DNA of 64,000 nt from an uncultured Sphingomonadaceae bacterium (lineage in GTDB: Bacteria > Pseudomonadota > Alphaproteobacteria > Sphingomonadales > Sphingomonadaceae). Below are positions 63,152 to 64,000 of the stretch, piece after piece. The first letter of the stretch is position 1. Every line of letters begins with the position of its first letter. The position numbers and the translations under genes were made by a program. The notes beneath the pieces were generated by a model. It made no database searches, was not told the DNA's origin, and was given only the letters and a program-made list of their open reading frames with translations. The stretch spans positions 372,001-436,000 of the forward strand of contig CANMFE010000001.1 of assembly GCA_947497085.1 (NCBI GenBank), given 5' to 3'.

Positions 63152-63829
63152 TCAGCCCTCGTCACGGTCCTCCGGATCTTCCAGGCTGTATCCCAGCCCG
63201 CGAATGGTGGTGATAACATCGCTGCCCAGCTTTTTGCGAATACGTGTCACGAATACTTCGATCGTATTGGAATCGCGGTCAAAATCCTGGTCGTAAATAT
63301 GTTCGATCAGTTCGGTGCGCGACACGACCTTACCCTTGTGATGCAAGAGATAAGATAGCAGCTTATATTCCTGCGCGGTCAGTTTTACCGGCTCCCCTGC
63401 CCGCGTGACTTTGCCCGAACGTGTATCAAGCCGGATTTCACCTGCGGTAAGCTCTGAACTCGCATTGCCCGATGCGCGGCGGATAAGCGCGCGAAGCCGT
63501 GCGATTAGCTCTTCTGTCTGGAACGGTTTGGCAAGATAGTCATCCGCGCCTGCGTCAAGACCAGCCACCTTGTCCGACCAGCTGTCCCGCGCAGTCAGTA
63601 CGAGCACGGGAAACTTGCGGCCTTCCTTGCGCCACATGCCCAATACGGTCAGGCCATCAATTTCCGGCAATCCCAGATCAAGAATGACAGCGTCATAATC
63701 TTCGGTTGATCCCAGAAAATGACCGTCTTCGCCATCTGTTGAAAGGTCAACAGCATAGCCGGTATTTTCCAATGTAGATTTCAGTTGCTGGCCAAGCGTC
63801 GGTTCATCTTCAACAATCAGGATACGCAT
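63152..63829 (-). CDS. OmpR-family response regulator, PhoP-like
   Basis: A 225-residue regulator. The receiver has the acidic pair E7/D8 (MRILIVEDEPTLG), phospho-acceptor Asp51 (AVILDLGLPEIDGL), Thr in VLTARDS and the switch Lys in YLAKPFQTEEL. The C-terminal winged-helix DNA-binding domain includes LTAQEYKLLSYLLHHKGKVVSR and EVFVTRIRKKLGSDVITTIRGLGY. Its partner kinase follows directly. The pair resembles PhoP/PhoQ in sequence style; the magnesium/peptide role known in enterics cannot be assumed. Confidence 0.95.
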   Translation of the reverse strand: MRILIVEDEPTLGQQLKSTLENTGYAVDLSTDGEDGHFLGSTEDYDAVILDLGLPEIDGLTVLGMWRKEGRKFPVLVLTARDSWSDKVAGLDAGADDYLAKPFQTEELIARLRALIRRASGNASSELTAGEIRLDTRSGKVTRAGEPVKLTAQEYKLLSYLLHHKGKVVSRTELIEHIYDQDFDRDSNTIEVFVTRIRKKLGSDVITTIRGLGYSLEDPEDRDEG

Positions 63830-64000
63830 GACTATTCCCTTTCTGTCTCATGGCAGCTGCAAAGCGCGCTGCATGGAAATTATCTCATGGATATGCATGA
63901 AAGACATGGAAGCCCCGGTCAAGGGATATGCTGGAATTGCCCCCATTATTCACAGGCGCTCTACCTGCGGCGCAATATGGCACCACTGCGCGCATCAACG
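63830..64000. other. Right-edge non-coding stretch with a possible partial gene
   Basis: 171 bases upstream of the response regulator. On the plus strand an ATG near 63928 opens a frame that runs off the edge (MLELPPLFTGALPAAQYGTT), and another ATG near 63908 opens a different frame. Neither can be judged with so little sequence. No promoter or operator could be assigned with confidence. Confidence 0.2.

Overview
The window is chromosomal DNA of an alphaproteobacterium, most likely a sphingomonad (Sphingomonadales) of moderate GC content (roughly mid-fifties by eye). The strongest pointers are a circularly permuted two-piece tmRNA gene with an ANDNEALAMAA tag (a Sphingomonadales-type tag), DUF2794, DUF2066 and NDUFS4-like proteins typical of alphaproteobacteria, the phoR-pstSCAB-phoU-phoB order, and the gene order pepA/lptD-surA-pdxA-ksgA. 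I see no prophage, conjugative element, CRISPR array or intact insertion sequence. Almost everything is core metabolism and envelope biology.

Layout. 1-6.5 kb: end of a CCA-adding enzyme, a degenerate-GGDEF/EAL protein, parC and small envelope or unknown genes. 6.6-11.7 kb: purine genes purC, purS, purQ with an M16 peptidase and an unlisted 49-residue membrane protein between them. 11.7-17.6 kb: a membrane GGDEF-EAL protein, glmU-glmS, and the decayed remnant of a HAD phosphatase (gph-like) gene. 17.6-26.7 kb: a complete phosphate regulon, phoR-pstS-pstC-pstA-pstB-phoU-phoB, plus a divergently placed OprO/P-like porin. Both pstS and the porin gene have a three-unit, 11-bp-period Pho box. 26.8-35.6 kb: an SDR enzyme, a DUF2157-like membrane protein, DUF2794, cysE, and DUF2066-hdaA-ppk-ppx, so polyphosphate metabolism sits near phosphate uptake.

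35.7-47 kb: purM-purN (PurN carries a C-terminal MmcQ/YjbR-like domain), ndk, a lipoprotein, holC, pepA, then the outer-membrane biogenesis operon lptD-surA-pdxA-ksgA. 47-53.3 kb: malate synthase G, and an arginine-succinyltransferase-type cluster (M20 hydrolase, astA, astB), followed by a small membrane protein behind a good sigma-54-type promoter match. 53.3-54 kb: a non-coding region with a perfect 37-bp inverted repeat, two imperfect direct repeats and the permuted ssrA gene. 54-64 kb: mscL, a lemA/TPM/TPM/Nudix group, an NDUFS4-like protein, hrpB, a polyprenyl diphosphate synthase, a chorismate mutase and a PhoP/PhoQ-like two-component pair.

I did not find a convincing wholly new multi-gene system. 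The best leads are the PurN-MmcQ/YjbR fusion, the sigma-54-linked small protein, the long hairpin beside ssrA, the 49-residue membrane protein and the M20 hydrolase placed in the ast cluster. Function calls rest on recognised motifs and family resemblance, not on database searches.
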